NCBI GenBank assembly: GCA_964348115.1
Contig: CAYGBY010000124.1
Coordinates: 1-11,654 of the forward strand
From: Azophilus sp964348115
GTDB lineage: Bacteria > Pseudomonadota > Gammaproteobacteria > Pseudomonadales > Azotimanducaceae
Length of the DNA stretch: 11,654 nucleotides
Direction of reading: 5' to 3'
The notes under the pieces are model-generated. The model saw only the letters and a list, made by a program, of their open reading frames with translations, ran no database searches and had not been told where the DNA came from. Of this stretch, positions 1-6,633 are shown piece after piece. The position numbers were made by a program, and so were the translations under genes. The first letter of the stretch is position 1. The number at the start of each line of letters is the position of its first letter.

Positions 1-791
1 GTCTTCACATAGAGCAGGTAGCCCAGGATCAGGCCACCGGGCAGGGCCAGCGCCAAGCCGATGCTCCCGAAGAAATGCGCGGGACGGCTGCGAAAGGACA
101 TGAAGAAGCGCACGGACAACAGGTCAAGCAACACTCGGTAGGTACGCGAAATGCCGTACTTGGAGCGGCCCGACCGCCTTGGGTGATGTTTGACGGCCTG
201 CTCTTTGATTCTCGAGATTTTCGTGTGCATGGCCACCAGCGCGGGAATGAAGCGGTGCATCTCGCCGTAGATTCTGAGGCACCTTAGGACGTCCGCCCGG
301 TAGACCTTGAGGGAGCACCCATAGTCGTTTAGGCGCACACCGGTCAGGCGGCCAATAAGGCGGTTGGCAAGCCGAGAGGGCAGCTTTCTGCGGAAGTTGT
401 CATCTTGGCGATCCTTGCGCCAACCGGACAGCAGGTCGAGGTCCTCGTCAACCAGTCTTTTCACCATGGAAGGAATGTCGGCGGGGTCGTTTTGAAGATC
501 CCCATCCAAGGTCACCAGGATTTCTCCGCGGGCCTTGTCCATGCCCGCCTGCATGGCGGCGGCCTGTCCGAAGTTGCGCCGCAGCTCCACCAAGCTCGCG
601 AAGCCGGGCATGGCCCGCAAAGCCTCAGCGAGTTTTTCATGGGTCCGGTCGGAACTGCCGTCGTCAACAAATATCACTTCCCAAGGATGGGGGAAGTCCC
701 GGAGCGCCGCCAACAGGGCTTGCGCCAGCGGCGCCACGTTGTCTTGCTCATTGTGGACAGGCACGATGACGGAGACGGTTGCTTGGTTCAT
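1..791 (-). CDS. GT2-family glycosyltransferase, polyprenyl-phosphate type (3' end outside window)
   Basis: The first 263 codons of a family 2 glycosyltransferase of the DPM1/GtrB/ArnC kind, which transfers a sugar from a nucleotide donor to a polyprenyl phosphate at the cytoplasmic membrane face. Visible: N-terminal VSVIVPVHNE (residues 6-15), FVDDGSSDRT (41-50), the metal-binding DGD of TLDGDLQNDP (D96 and D98), a basic acceptor-side segment around 200-213, then RFFMSFRSRPAHFFGSIGL (228-246), which in this family leads into the C-terminal membrane helices; the first of these (about 242-262) is visible. The reading frame is open at the window edge, so roughly 50-80 residues are missing. The ATG overlaps the stop of the upstream flippase-like gene as ATGA (788-791), which implies translational coupling. 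Family call is strong; the exact sugar and lipid cannot be read. Confidence 0.9.
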   Translation of the reverse strand, partial: MNQATVSVIVPVHNEQDNVAPLAQALLAALRDFPHPWEVIFVDDGSSDRTHEKLAEALRAMPGFASLVELRRNFGQAAAMQAGMDKARGEILVTLDGDLQNDPADIPSMVKRLVDEDLDLLSGWRKDRQDDNFRRKLPSRLANRLIGRLTGVRLNDYGCSLKVYRADVLRCLRIYGEMHRFIPALVAMHTKISRIKEQAVKHHPRRSGRSKYGISRTYRVLLDLLSVRFFMSFRSRPAHFFGSIGLALALPGGLILGYLLYVK

Positions 792-1723
792 TGCGCAGCC
801 TTTGCAGAAGTAACGGGTAACAACAGTTGTCCCAACATGCCCAACACCAAGGTGAGTGACAGCAGGAACAGGTGCAAATTGATCGCCGCCGCAAGCGCCA
901 GTTCATAGTCCACATCCAGGCTGTGGAGAAACGCCAGAACACCCGCCTCGTAGGAACCGGCGCCGGCAAGGCCGTGAATGGGCAGCACACTGGTCAGTTC
1001 GCCCCCAACGGCGCCTATTATACCGGCAAGAAAGTCCAGTTCGGCGAACACGGCAAGCACTAGCGCAAACGCGGTCAGCTTGACGCCCCAGTTGATCAAT
1101 GCCCAGCCCAGGCAGCGCCACAGCTTGGCCGCTGGCACTTGGAGCGCCAACAGCAGCGAGTCGAACCAGCGCCCCAGCCAAACCGACGCTGGCCGGGGCA
1201 GCCGCCTCATGACGAACGCCAGCAGTGGAATGAAACAGGCCAGACTTGGCAGGACGACCAGGGCGAGCCAGTTCAGGCCGCCACGCAACGCCAATACAAA
1301 GGCAAGCAGGCCCACAACGCACAGCAAGTCCAGCAGCCGAAAATAAAGCAGGGCGGCAACCGAGTGGCCGAACCCGATGCCGCACCAGCGGCGCAGCAGC
1401 AGCGGGAAGCTGGCTTCGCCGGTGCGCATGGGCAAGAGGTTGTTCCAGAAATTATGCAGCAGGATGACTTTCAGCGCGGGAACCGCTGAAACGGCGGGAA
1501 ACCAGTCCACAAGGCGAACGCACCTGACCAAATGACTCAGAACAAGCAGGCCGGACGGCACCAGCAGCCGGTCGGGCTCCACCTCCAGCCAGGGCGCCAG
1601 CACATTGGTCCAGCCAACGGTTAACTCGGCCAGCACCAGCAAGCCGATGGCTAGCCCCGCACCGATCAGCAACGACCAAGTGTTGCCCTTATCAATCCCT
1701 TGGTTCCACAACCTGATCACCAC
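788..1723 (-). CDS. Lysylphosphatidylglycerol synthase TM-region (UPF0104/YbhN-like) flippase-like membrane protein
   Basis: A 311-residue integral membrane protein of the LPG_synthase_TM/UPF0104 family, with about eight hydrophobic segments. Two conserved family motifs are visible: the LLPMRTGEASFPLLLRR stretch (about 96-112) and LPIHGLAGAGSYEAGVLAF (about 247-265). Members are thought to move or expose lipids; here the partner is the GT2 gene that overlaps its stop by four bases, so a glycolipid or lipid-linked sugar role is likely by inference. The start taken is GTG at 1721-1723, followed by a second GTG codon; no ATG lies upstream in frame. The frame stays open only to a stop at 1751-1753, inside the IS left end (about 1741). 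The insertion may have removed the native promoter and possibly a few N-terminal codons, although the first membrane segment is intact. Confidence 0.85.
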   Translation of the reverse strand: MVIRLWNQGIDKGNTWSLLIGAGLAIGLLVLAELTVGWTNVLAPWLEVEPDRLLVPSGLLVLSHLVRCVRLVDWFPAVSAVPALKVILLHNFWNNLLPMRTGEASFPLLLRRWCGIGFGHSVAALLYFRLLDLLCVVGLLAFVLALRGGLNWLALVVLPSLACFIPLLAFVMRRLPRPASVWLGRWFDSLLLALQVPAAKLWRCLGWALINWGVKLTAFALVLAVFAELDFLAGIIGAVGGELTSVLPIHGLAGAGSYEAGVLAFLHSLDVDYELALAAAINLHLFLLSLTLVLGMLGQLLLPVTSAKAAQ

Positions 1724-1765
1724 GCAACCTAGTGCGCTGTCCCGGATATCTCACCAAAAAGTGGA

Positions 1766-1836
1766 ATGGGATCTCCGTTTGTCGGATAATGTAAGTTGGC
1801 TCAACAAGTTACATTTCTCCAACAAGGAGATCCCAT
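1766..1836 (+). promoter_or_regulatory. Two-tier hairpin sequestering the transposase ribosome-binding site and start codon
   Basis: Bases 1766-1776 (ATGGGATCTCC) pair perfectly over 11 bp with 1826-1836, which contain most of the AAGGAG Shine-Dalgarno sequence (1824-1829) and the first two bases of the ATG. An inner stem pairs 1788-1798 with 1805-1815 with one mismatch. A possible -10 box GATAAT (1785-1790), with only a weak -35 match at 1762-1767, would start transcription near 1797, downstream of both left arms. A transcript from the element's own promoter would then escape the hairpin, while read-through transcripts would fold and be poorly translated. This is the logic known from IS10 and IS50; its use here is inferred from the pairing. 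Confidence 0.6.
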
Positions 1837-2005
1837 GAACACGGAGTGTACTCCCATCCGGCTTCCGCTTCATCCCTTCGGTCGGCGTCAGGTGGTGGCG
1901 CGCTTCGACGGTGGGCGTCTGACCTGCGACGGCGGGGCGGTGTTGCTGCGCGAGGTGGACCGACGTTTGGGACTGACGCACCCCTTTGGCGCTGCATCAA
2001 CTTGA
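1835..2005 (+). pseudogene. IS1380-family transposase, N-terminal fragment
   Basis: The open frame from ATG 1835 encodes 56 residues. It begins with the family's typical N-terminus, seen as RFDGGRLTCDGGAVLLREVD (about residues 20-39) followed by RRLGLT. In full-length members this leads into the DDE catalytic domain of roughly 400 more residues. Here the similarity ends after GLT, about 8 residues before a TGA at 2003-2005, so catalytic residues are absent and the product cannot transpose anything. AAGGAG at 1824-1829 gives a good ribosome-binding site five bases from the ATG. Inactive remnant; the deletion point is probably near 1978. Confidence 0.75.
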
Positions 2006-2068
2006 ATTGGCAGTGGGTGGCTTGGCCTTAATTTGTGCGGGCGACCTAGGCCCCGGTGAGGGTGCGCG

Positions 2069-2638
2069 TCACAAATTGCGCCGGGCGATCTCCCGTTCAA
2101 GGCGCAGGGTGTCGGCCTCCAGGGGCTGCGCCAATTCGCTTGGATCCAGGTTGCCCTCGGTGTGCGCCCACATCTTCACGCCATCATAGGTGATGTACTT
2201 CTCCGGGACCACCTCCAACACCACCCGCAAGGGGGAATCCAGCATTTTCTGGAAGGCAGCGGCGCCCGCCTCATCCTCCCGCAGGGCGCGGGCGAAGTCC
2301 GGGTAGAACCAGTCCTTGGTCTCGCGGTCCTCATGCACGATGCAATGGCCCTTGATGGTGATGGTCTTGGACCGGCCCATTTCCGTGCCCGTGCTGGTGA
2401 CGACCACGGACACCTTGGGATTGCGCCGCACGGCGGCGATGCGGTGTCGATGGGCGCCAGCTGTGAGCCAAACCCGGCCCCTGCGCCAGATGTAGGACAT
2501 GATCACCCCCACTGGCCATTCATCCCGAGTGCACCAGTTGAATACGCACTCCCTTTGGACGTTCAGCAGCCGCTCCTGATCGTCCGGGTTCAACCGGTAG
2601 ATGGACACCTGTTCGTAGTTCTGCAGATCTTCGGACAT
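2069..2638 (-). CDS. PPOX-class (pyridoxamine 5'-phosphate oxidase-like) flavin split-barrel protein
   Basis: A 189-residue protein with the layout of the PNPOx-like split-barrel superfamily. It has a strand pair around residues 40-60 (VGVIMSYIWRRGRVWLT), the segment HRHRIAAVRRNPKVSVVVTS (about 63-82), where family members bind flavin phosphate, and a further strand TITIKGHCIVHED (about 91-103). Such proteins bind FMN, F420 or haem and reduce or oxidise small substrates in the cytoplasm; which cofactor applies cannot be read. The ATG is preceded by TAAGGAG with five bases spacing, a strong site. It starts 44 bases after the stop of the NHL-repeat gene on the same strand, so the two are probably one operon. 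No true PdxH function is claimed. Confidence 0.8.
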   Translation of the reverse strand: MSEDLQNYEQVSIYRLNPDDQERLLNVQRECVFNWCTRDEWPVGVIMSYIWRRGRVWLTAGAHRHRIAAVRRNPKVSVVVTSTGTEMGRSKTITIKGHCIVHEDRETKDWFYPDFARALREDEAGAAAFQKMLDSPLRVVLEVVPEKYITYDGVKMWAHTEGNLDPSELAQPLEADTLRLEREIARRNL

Positions 2639-2682
2639 AAAATCTCCTTAGTGGATACGGGAAGCAGGCTGCATCTGGCCGG

Positions 2683-3891
2683 TCAGCCGCCAGCGGCTGC
2701 CCTTGGCCAAGGCGCACCTTGGTGCTGCGCCGCCACCGGCGCCAAGCCGCGGTAAATGAACTTCTGCACCCGCTTGCCTTCGTAGGTTTCCGTGGTGTAG
2801 ATGTTGCCGGCGGAATCCGTAGCGATGCTGTGCACCGCGAAAAACTGCCCTGGCTGCCGCCCGCCATCCCCGAAGCTGGTGAGCACCTCCAGCGTCTTGC
2901 GCTCCAAGATGTACACGCGCATGTTCCTGCCATCCGCCAAGTACAGAAAGCGCTGCGCGGCATCCCGGGAAAAGGCGATGTCCCAGGTGGAGCCATCGCC
3001 CAGGGTCTGCGGGGCAATGCGCACCTCGTCAACAAACACCCCAGCGCGGGTGAACACCTGGATGCGGTCGTTCACCCGGTCGCAAACGTACACCAGCCCG
3101 TCCAGGGACGGCTCTGCGCAGTGCACGGGACGGCGGAACTGCTGCGCTAGGGGCGCGGCTGGATCATAAGGACCAAGGTCCGCTATGTCCGGCTCGTTGC
3201 CGTAGGCGCCCCAAAAGCGCTTGACGGCGCCGCTGTCCATGTCCACCACGGCGACACGGTTGTTGCCATAGCCATCGGCCAGATAGGCTTCGTTGGCGGC
3301 AGGGTCGAAGGCGATCTTGGCCACTTGGCCAAAGTGCTCCGTGCTCAGGGGGTTGGGGGGGCGCCCAGGAACGCCCACCTGCAGCAGAAACGCGCCATCC
3401 CGGGAGAATTTCAGGGCATGGGAATCCCCTTCGCCATTGCCGCCTATCCAGATGTTGTCTTTGTGGTCCAGGCTCAAACCGTGGTTCGAGTTGGGCCACA
3501 CGTATCCCTCCCCGGGGCCGCCCCATGCTTTCACGAGATTGCCTTCAGGGTCGAACTCCAGAATGTTGGGCGCTGGGATACAGCACTCGCCCATAGGCGG
3601 CTGCGCATCCGCACCAGCTTCGGTGCGCGGATTCAGGGATTCCGGACGGTGGATGACAAATACATGATCCCGGGAATCCACCCCGACCCCGATGGCCGAA
3701 CCCAACAGCCAATGATTGGGCAAGGGTTTGGGCCAGAATGGATCCACCTCAAAGCGGGGCGCCTGCTTGGCCGCTGCAGCCAAGCGCTCCAGGCCCGCAG
3801 CGCCAAGCGCCAAGCCAACCGCAACCACAGCCGCCGCCAGCCACATGAGCAGGCCCAACGATCGCTTGGCCTTGCGCAAACCTCCCACCAT
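2683..3891 (-). CDS. Membrane-anchored NHL-repeat six-bladed beta-propeller protein (PAL-like)
   Basis: A 402-residue protein: an N-terminal basic stretch (GGLRKAKR), one hydrophobic segment (about 11-34) that would act as membrane anchor or signal peptide, then a beta-propeller of NHL type. The propeller opens with FEVDPFWPKPLPNHWLLGSA and continues through WGGPGEGYVWPNSNHGLSLD, VWIGGNG-like, YLADGYGNNRVAVVD, VYVCDRVNDRIQVF and YLADGRNMRVYIL blades. This family is often labelled peptidyl-alpha-hydroxyglycine alpha-amidating lyase-like, but the lyase reaction is not established for bacterial members, so I call only the fold. The propeller should sit outside the cytoplasm. The start chosen is ATG 3889-3891 with GGAG nine bases upstream. 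Longer in-frame ATGs at 3984 and 4002 lie in or beyond a dispersed repeat and are unlikely. It is followed by the PPOX gene. Confidence 0.8.
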   Translation of the reverse strand: MVGGLRKAKRSLGLLMWLAAAVVAVGLALGAAGLERLAAAAKQAPRFEVDPFWPKPLPNHWLLGSAIGVGVDSRDHVFVIHRPESLNPRTEAGADAQPPMGECCIPAPNILEFDPEGNLVKAWGGPGEGYVWPNSNHGLSLDHKDNIWIGGNGEGDSHALKFSRDGAFLLQVGVPGRPPNPLSTEHFGQVAKIAFDPAANEAYLADGYGNNRVAVVDMDSGAVKRFWGAYGNEPDIADLGPYDPAAPLAQQFRRPVHCAEPSLDGLVYVCDRVNDRIQVFTRAGVFVDEVRIAPQTLGDGSTWDIAFSRDAAQRFLYLADGRNMRVYILERKTLEVLTSFGDGGRQPGQFFAVHSIATDSAGNIYTTETYEGKRVQKFIYRGLAPVAAQHQGAPWPRAAAGG

Positions 3892-3973
3892 GCCAGCGGA
3901 CTCCAGAATATCGACAAGAAACCACAGTTTCGCAGATGCAGCCGCAAACGGGAACAGCCGCCGCACAACTGCC

Positions 3974-4100
3974 GCAGTTCTCATTTTGGCGTCCAACTTC
4001 ACGGTTCCGCCCGCAACACCCTACCTTTCCGGCTTAATTCGGGCCAAATGGACCGGCAAACCCTTTCTGTGGAGGGGCTGAAAGCCATAATGAGAATTGC
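3974..4100. repeat. 127-bp dispersed repeat with terminal inverted repeats, copy A (MITE-like)
   Basis: Aligns without gaps over all 127 bases with 6461-6587; I count 22 mismatches (about 83% identity). The 77 bases on the right have only 8 mismatches and the left 50 have 14. The ends are inverted repeats: GCAGTTCTCATTTTGGC on the left and, read on the other strand, GCAATTCTCATTATGGC on the right (15 of 17 match). No coding capacity. The element lies 83 bases upstream of the NHL gene start and abuts the CTAG of the 255-bp element on its right. A non-autonomous mobile element is the best explanation; a shared regulatory unit is the alternative. Confidence 0.7.
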
Positions 4101-4362
4101 TAGGGAACCTCTGAACAAGTCGCGTTCGCCCAGCGCCCCGCTGTTTGCGGATGGAGACGGCGTTGCGGCCATGGCAAGGCGAGCCGCAGCGCAGCGGGAA
4201 TTCCGCAGTCCGCGCCGCGGGGCGCCCTTCGGGAGGGCCTAAGGGGCGCGCTGGCTGCGTTGCGGCTCATTGTGTGGGGCAAGCCACACGGCTTCGCCGC
4301 GTCTTGCCATCACGCCCTCTAGGCTCCTATGGACTTCCGGGACTTGTTCTGAGGTTTCCTAG
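4100..4362. mobile_element. 255-bp MITE with 18-bp terminal inverted repeats and CTAG target duplication
   Basis: The element proper is 4104-4358. The left end GGAACCTCTGAACAAGTC (4104-4121) matches the reverse complement of the right end, GAAACCTCAGAACAAGTC, at 16 of 18 positions. CTAG flanks it on both sides (4100-4103, 4359-4362). The inverted-repeat style and the YTAR-like 4-bp duplication resemble the IS5 group of IS elements, which would supply the transposase; none is encoded here. The interior is GC-rich and partly self-complementary: GAGCCGCAGCGCAGC near 4175 returns inverted near 4250-4268, around a central GCCCT/AGGGC hairpin near 4227-4242. A second copy begins at 11604 at the window's right edge, confirming a dispersed family. 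Confidence 0.75.
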
Positions 4363-4470
4363 CGCAACCGCCAAAGCGATTCAGAAACGCCCCCGTGGTT
4401 GGCGGCGCAGCATGGCCGGCAACTTTCGCGCGGAATTCAGCGCAGCGCCGGCCTGCCGCCATGCGCGGGC

Positions 4471-4476
4471 TAGAAT
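4471..4476 (+). promoter_or_regulatory. Candidate -10 box for the HupE-like gene
   Basis: TAGAAT in the context GGGCTAGAATCGAC matches the sigma-70 -10 consensus at five of six bases and lies about 97 bases before the chosen start. No convincing -35 is seen 16-18 bases upstream. The rest of 4363-4572, between the MITE and the gene, shows no further structure I can support. Confidence 0.3.
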
Positions 4477-4572
4477 CGACTCATTTTGGGGTCGCCGTTG
4501 ACGCGAAACACAGCTCCTCCCCAGCTTCGCCGCTTGGGTCAGCACCCACCATATATGGCGCCAAGGGCTCTG

Positions 4573-5997
4573 ATGATCACGCTGCATTGCGTTCTTGGGC
4601 GCAAGCTGGCCAGCGCAACGCAACGAAGCGACGTTCGGCGGCTCATCAAGGCGCTTGCGGCCATATGCGGGCTGGCCTTGGCCACGCAGCCTGCATCCAG
4701 CCTCGGCCATGAGGTGCCGGCCACTGCGCAGGTGCGGTTGCTGATGCAGGTGCAGGCGCAACCCCAGGGACGCAGGGCAAAGCTGTTGGTGCGCGCCCCC
4801 TTGGAGGCCATGCGGGACATCGAGTTCCCGCAGTTCGGCGCGGGCTACCTGGACATCGCCGCCGCCGAGCCGCAATTGCGCGATGCGGCCCTGCGTTGGC
4901 TGGCGCCGGCGCTGCGGCTGGAAGCGGCGGGCAAGCCAGCGCCCGCCGTTCTGATCGCCGTGCGGGCTTCGTTGCCATCCAGCCGCGCCTTCGCCGACCA
5001 TCAGACCGCCGCCGCCCACCTCGCTGCGCCACCCTTGGACGACGCCGTTGAAGTGCCTTGGCGGCAGGCTTGGCTGGATGCAGCCTTCGCCTACCAACCG
5101 GCGCCCGGTCCCTTGACCTTAACGCCCCGGCTGGCGGGCCTGGGGCGCTCCACAAACACCAGCCTGAGCGTGCTTTGGCCCGATGGCCGGCATACGGCTT
5201 TCACCTTTTCCGCCAATCCAGGCCCAATCCGGCTGGCGCCCACTTGGCATGAGGCAATGGCGGACTTTCTCCAGCGCGGCGTCCGGCAAGTCGGGCGCAG
5301 CCCCGATCAGCTTCTCCTGCTGCTCTGCCTGTTGCTGGCTTGGAGAGGCGCACCAGTTGTCGCCACGGTTCAGCGGGCTGCACATGGCGTTTCGGTCCAG
5401 CCATTGCCGGCGCTGCTGGCCCTAATCGCCTGCTTCGCCGCCGGCCACTCCCTTGCCCTGACCAGCACCGCCCTGGGCTTGACACCCCTCTCCCATTGGT
5501 TCGGCGCACTGAACCATGCCTTGGCGGCGGCTGCCGTTTTGCTGGCGGCAGCGGCCAACTTCGTCAACGCCGGCGCCAGTTGGCGATGGGGCATGGCCTT
5601 CGGCTTCGCCTTGCCGCAGGGTCTCGATCTGGCCCCCGATGTGGCTGATCAACTGCAGTTCGCGGGCGCCCATCCGCAACTTGCTGTGGGCGCATTCAAT
5701 CTGGGATTAATCCTAGGCTTTATCGCGCTGCTGGCCCCGGCCGCTTGCATCTGGCGTTGGCTGGCGGCCCGCGGGCCAGCTAAAGTGATGATGATCGGAC
5801 TGGCCCTGCTGCTGGCCCACGCCGCCTGGCATGCGCTGGCTGAACGTGGGCAGACATGGCTGCGCCATCCGGCGCCCTGGGCGAATTGGGGCCTCGCCGA
5901 ATTCGCCGGCGCCATGCGCTGGTCCCTCTTCGCCCTGCTGGCCATCGCCTGCTACGTCCTGCTGCGCCGCCTGTTCAAACGCTGGGCGGTTCCCTAG
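4573..5997 (+). CDS. Divergent HupE/UreJ_2-family membrane protein
   Basis: A 474-residue protein: a basic N-terminus and hydrophobic segment (RRLIKALAAICGLALATQ, about 22-39) ending in ASSLGHEV, typical of a signal peptide; an extracytoplasmic domain of about 200 residues; then about seven membrane spans. The C-terminal half follows the HupE/UreJ_2 pattern: FAAGHSLAL (about 289-297), a long helix, SWRWGMAFGFALPQGLDLA (about 336-354), AFNLGLILGF (about 374-383). Relatives are linked to nickel/cobalt handling. Two usual polar motifs are changed: HGLGFA-like reads PQGLDLA, and FNLGVELG-like reads FNLGLILG, so metal transport may be lost. Start: ATG 4573 with AAGGG six bases upstream; ATG 4555 and TTG 4486 are alternatives. 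Its stop overlaps the rhodanese stop on the other strand. No urease or hydrogenase genes are nearby. Confidence 0.75.
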   Translation: MITLHCVLGRKLASATQRSDVRRLIKALAAICGLALATQPASSLGHEVPATAQVRLLMQVQAQPQGRRAKLLVRAPLEAMRDIEFPQFGAGYLDIAAAEPQLRDAALRWLAPALRLEAAGKPAPAVLIAVRASLPSSRAFADHQTAAAHLAAPPLDDAVEVPWRQAWLDAAFAYQPAPGPLTLTPRLAGLGRSTNTSLSVLWPDGRHTAFTFSANPGPIRLAPTWHEAMADFLQRGVRQVGRSPDQLLLLLCLLLAWRGAPVVATVQRAAHGVSVQPLPALLALIACFAAGHSLALTSTALGLTPLSHWFGALNHALAAAAVLLAAAANFVNAGASWRWGMAFGFALPQGLDLAPDVADQLQFAGAHPQLAVGAFNLGLILGFIALLAPAACIWRWLAARGPAKVMMIGLALLLAHAAWHALAERGQTWLRHPAPWANWGLAEFAGAMRWSLFALLAIACYVLLRRLFKRWAVP

Positions 5998-6416
5998 CCC
6001 GGCTTGCGCATCCAACGGCTGCGTGAGGCGGTCTCCTCCACTGCGGCGCCGGCTTTTGCCCAGCCGTTGAAGCCGGGGGCGAGATGCGCCACGTCCGGGT
6101 AGCCCATATCCTGGAGCGCCTTGGCGGCCAAGGCGGAACGCCCGCCGCCCGCGCAATACAGCACGATGCGCGCCTCGGGCTTGAAGTAGTCCCGGTAATA
6201 GGGGCTGGCCGGATCCGCCCAAAACTCCAGCATGCCGCGGGGAACGTGGCGGGCGCCGGGAATGGCGCCCAGATCCACATACTCCTGAATTTCGCGCACA
6301 TCCACCAACAGCAGATCGGCGCGCTCCGCCATCTCCTGCTGCAAGTCCGCCACGGACAGATTGTCCAAATGCTCGCTAAGCGTCCGCACTGTTGCGAAGA
6401 TCGGTTTAATGCTCAT
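5994..6416 (-). CDS. Single-domain rhodanese (sulfurtransferase)
   Basis: A 140-residue rhodanese-homology protein, which would carry sulfane sulfur on a cysteine persulfide in the cytoplasm. Visible: DLLLVDVREIQEYVDLGAIP (about 34-53), the motif after which the family's second structural element begins; GARHVPRGMLEFW (54-66); and the active-site loop CAGGGRS with Cys88 and Arg93. It ends in the usual LAPGFNGWAKAGAAVE (about 112-127). No signal peptide is visible. The start is ATG 6414-6416, preceded by GGAAGAAG. An in-frame start at 6464 would begin within the 127-bp repeat and is rejected. The stop TAG (5994-5996) shares the palindrome CTAG with the HupE-like stop. Substrate unknown. Confidence 0.9.
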   Translation of the reverse strand: MSIKPIFATVRTLSEHLDNLSVADLQQEMAERADLLLVDVREIQEYVDLGAIPGARHVPRGMLEFWADPASPYYRDYFKPEARIVLYCAGGGRSALAAKALQDMGYPDVAHLAPGFNGWAKAGAAVEETASRSRWMRKPG

Positions 6417-6460
6417 GGTTGCTTCTTCCTTCAGCTTGCCTTGCTGACGCCAATTCACCA

Positions 6461-6587
6461 GCAATTCTCACTTTGGCCTCCAACTGCACCGTTCGATGCG
6501 CGACACTGCGCCTCTCCGGCTTAATGCGGGCCAAATCGACCGGCAATCCCTTCCTGTGGAGCGGCTGAAAGCGATAATGGGAATTGC
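6461..6587. repeat. 127-bp dispersed repeat with terminal inverted repeats, copy B
   Basis: Second full-length copy of the repeat at 3974-4100, same length and orientation, about 83% identical. Its ends read GCAATTCTCACTTTGGC and, inverted, GCAATTCCCATTATCGC (13 of 17 match). It lies 44 bases upstream of the rhodanese start, mirroring how copy A lies upstream of the NHL gene. CGCCAAT occurs at 6450-6456 before the element and again directly after it at 6588-6594; this may be a trace of the insertion or of a local duplication. Confidence 0.7.
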
Positions 6588-6633
6588 CGCCAATCTACAC
6601 TGCGGTTAGACCGCTTTGGAACATGTCCATAGC

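Larger units (their letters stand above)
1741..2005 (+). mobile_element. 5' remnant of an IS1380-family insertion sequence
   Basis: The left part of an insertion sequence: an AT-richer leader starting around CCCGGATATCTCACC (1741-1755), a long hairpin, then the first codons of an IS1380-type transposase. The homology to the family stops near 1978, and no inverted copy of the left-end sequence occurs before 2069, so the right end is missing. The left boundary at about 1741 is inferred from the change in sequence character and was not checked against a full-length relative. Bases 2006-2068, between the remnant and the next gene, show nothing I recognise. Confidence 0.7.

Noticed and set aside
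3892..4002. Longer N-terminus for the NHL gene (starts at 3984 or 4002)
   Set aside because: The added residues are encoded partly by the 127-bp repeat, while ATG 3891 has its own GGAG and leads directly into the membrane anchor.
3325..4242. 305-codon open frame on the plus strand
   Set aside because: It lies opposite the NHL propeller gene and runs through both repeats into the MITE. Composition and context do not support coding.
4479..4493. CTCATTTTGG-GTC similarity to the left end of the 127-bp repeat
   Set aside because: Only about 14 bases match well before the similarity fades, and the terminal GCAATT is missing; too short to call a copy.
4381..5097. 238-codon open frame on the minus strand
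   Set aside because: It lies opposite the signal peptide and N-terminal domain of the HupE-like gene, with Gly/Arg/Gln-rich shadow composition.
6602..6614. GCGGT-TAG-ACCGC hairpin as a terminator for the mscS-hpt-phosphorylase operon
   Set aside because: The stem is only five pairs and no T-run follows in the minus-strand direction.
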